Part shown: positions 62,955 to 64,000 of the stretch, one piece after another
Layout: each line of letters starts with the position of its first letter
Position numbering within the stretch: position 1 is the stretch's first letter
NCBI GenBank assembly: GCA_050246995.1
Contig: JBFWVA010000001.1
Span: forward strand, 496,001-560,000
Direction: 5' to 3'
DNA: 64,000 nucleotides
Source of the DNA: SHVO01 sp050246995
GTDB lineage: Bacteria; Pseudomonadota; Alphaproteobacteria; Rhodospirillales; Rhodospirillaceae
Program-made: the position numbers and the translations under genes
Notes under the pieces: model-generated
Database searches by the model: none
Seen by the model: only the letters and a program-made list of their open reading frames with translations
What the model was told of the DNA's origin: nothing

Positions 62955-64000
62955 TCTTTGCATCCTCCCCCTCGCCGCGGCGCTCGCGGCGGCTCCTTCA
63001 TTTGTGCAGACGCCGGCATTTGCGCAGACGCCGGATCCCGCGCAACTGAAGGCCCTGGAGCGCGATCTCAAACAAAGTGAGAGCGAAGGCCAGCGGCTGA
63101 TCAACGAAGCCAATGCGACGACACGAGATCTTGAACGCCTGCGCAAGGAGTCCATAGATCTCGCCAAGGATATCCAGGATCAGGAGTATTCGCTGCTGGT
63201 GATGGAAAACAGGATCGGTGAGCTGGAAGCCACCGCCGCGCAGGCGAGCGAGACTTTGGGGCGGCGCGACGCCCAAATGCGCGATGCGTTGATGGCGCTG
63301 GAACGCCTCGCGCTACGCCCCGCCGACGCCCTGACACTCAATCCCCTGTCGCCCGATGATGCGGTGCGCACCGCGATTCTCTTGCGTGCAGCGCTGCCCA
63401 ACATCAAGCAGTCCACGGCTGCGCTCCAAACGGATCTCGCCGAGCTTTACCGTGTGCGCGCGCAGGTGACCGAGCAGCGCGAGCAGGCCGCCGCGGCCAC
63501 CGCCGGGCTCATCGAGAAGCGCAGACGGATGGAAGTCACTCTGGAACAGAAAGCGGCGCAACAGCAGAAGATCGCGCTGCGGTCGGACGAGGTCAGCGCC
63601 CGCACCAAGAAGCTGGCGCAGGAAGCCGAGGACCTGCGCGCGCTGTTCGCCAAATTGGCCGAAGAGAAGGAACGCCGCGACGCGGCCGAGCGCAAGATCG
63701 CCCAGGAAAAGGCGGCGGCCGAAAAAGCCGCCGCCGAGGAAAGGGCGAAAGCCGAAGCCAAGGCACAGGCCGCAAAGCCGACGCCACAATCTAAGGGGGC
63801 GGAGACCCAAACGGCGCGACTCGCGCCCAAACCGTCCCCTTCGGATGAAGTTGCTGTAACCCGCTCATTCGGAAAGGCCCGGGGAACCCTGCCCTACCCG
63901 GTGGCGGGGACCCTTTCCGCGAAGTTCGGCGAGGCCGCCGACCCCACGGATTCCTCCGGATTACGCACAAAAGGCATCACAATCAAAGCGGCCGCAGGCT
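62911..64000 (+). CDS. EnvC-like murein hydrolase activator (3' end cut)
   Basis: The frame is open to the window edge; start could be 62905, 62911 or GTG 62941. A signal peptide is present (LCILPLAAALAAAPSFVQ then AFAQ). The mature chain is a long coiled coil rich in Leu, Arg and Glu, then an Ala/Glu/Lys-rich linker, then the beginning of the M23/LytM domain (PVAGTLSAKFGE). EnvC-type proteins have a degenerate LytM domain and activate amidases at the septum. The zinc-binding residues that would tell active from degenerate M23 domain lie past the edge. Confidence 0.85.
   Translation, partial: MHKTQPRLRAVRARNLCILPLAAALAAAPSFVQTPAFAQTPDPAQLKALERDLKQSESEGQRLINEANATTRDLERLRKESIDLAKDIQDQEYSLLVMENRIGELEATAAQASETLGRRDAQMRDALMALERLALRPADALTLNPLSPDDAVRTAILLRAALPNIKQSTAALQTDLAELYRVRAQVTEQREQAAAATAGLIEKRRRMEVTLEQKAAQQQKIALRSDEVSARTKKLAQEAEDLRALFAKLAEEKERRDAAERKIAQEKAAAEKAAAEERAKAEAKAQAAKPTPQSKGAETQTARLAPKPSPSDEVAVTRSFGKARGTLPYPVAGTLSAKFGEAADPTDSSGLRTKGITIKAAAG

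Overview
This window is a stretch of chromosome from a GC-rich alphaproteobacterium. The strongest pointers are the block rpmH-rnpA-yidD-yidC-engB-argB, the block def-fmt-(rimJ)-truA next to dapE-dapD, the group SRP RNA-dnaX-ybaB-recR, a DUF2336 protein, CHRD, DUF423 and DUF1761 proteins, and frequent GTG starts. Genus level cannot be fixed from the window; a Rhizomicrobium/Micropepsaceae-like or other early-branching alphaproteobacterium is only a guess. No integrase, transposase, CRISPR array, phage gene or replication origin was seen.

Layout. 1-5.3 kb: a MacA-MacB-TolC type tripartite efflux operon (adaptor cut by the window edge) ending in msrA and a strong terminator. 5.3-6.7 kb: a minus-strand pair, a ThiS/MoaD-like ubiquitin-fold protein ending in Gly-Gly and an Asp-box beta-propeller protein. 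6.8-18.8 kb: amino-acid catabolism (threonine ammonia-lyase, asparaginase), an isochorismatase-fold enzyme, small unknown proteins, a PAS protein, a crotonase with a Tlc/MFS carrier, another MFS carrier, an HD hydrolase operon, a CheY-like receiver lacking its phosphoacceptor Asp, and a ferredoxin-reductase-type flavoprotein. 18.8-31.7 kb: malonyl-CoA synthetase, an ABC exporter overlapping a FAXC-like GST, CHRD and DUF1428 proteins, then a tight plus-strand run (GST, pirin, S1/P1 nuclease, panE, second S1/P1 nuclease, unknown protein), an alpha/beta hydrolase, tRNA-Arg(ACG) and a coiled-coil lipoprotein.

31.7-36 kb: ahpC-ahpD divergent from oxyR with an AT-rich palindrome between them, then panB-panC. 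36-44 kb: an orphan histidine kinase divergent from the ribosome/membrane-insertion block (rpmH to engB), argB, a HAD nucleotidase, a secreted protein. 43.3-49 kb: a histone H1-like protein, a small unknown protein and Ku (the bacterial end-joining protein, without LigD here), then a GGDEF protein-DUF2336-membrane protein operon. 49-56 kb: lysine/peptidoglycan synthesis (dapD-dapE) facing truA, rimJ-like, fmt and def. 56-64 kb: rmuC, two exported proteins, recR-ybaB-dnaX, SRP RNA, gpmI and a truncated EnvC-like M23 protein.

Most of the window is housekeeping. The parts I consider worth a second look are the two S1/P1 nuclease paralogues flanking panE, both with the same zinc-site substitutions; the ThiS-like/Asp-box pair; the Glu-for-Asp receiver; the ABC exporter/GST overlap; the H1-like/Ku neighbourhood; and several very small membrane or basic proteins shorter than the usual gene-calling cut-off. 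None of these is proven to be a new system from sequence alone.
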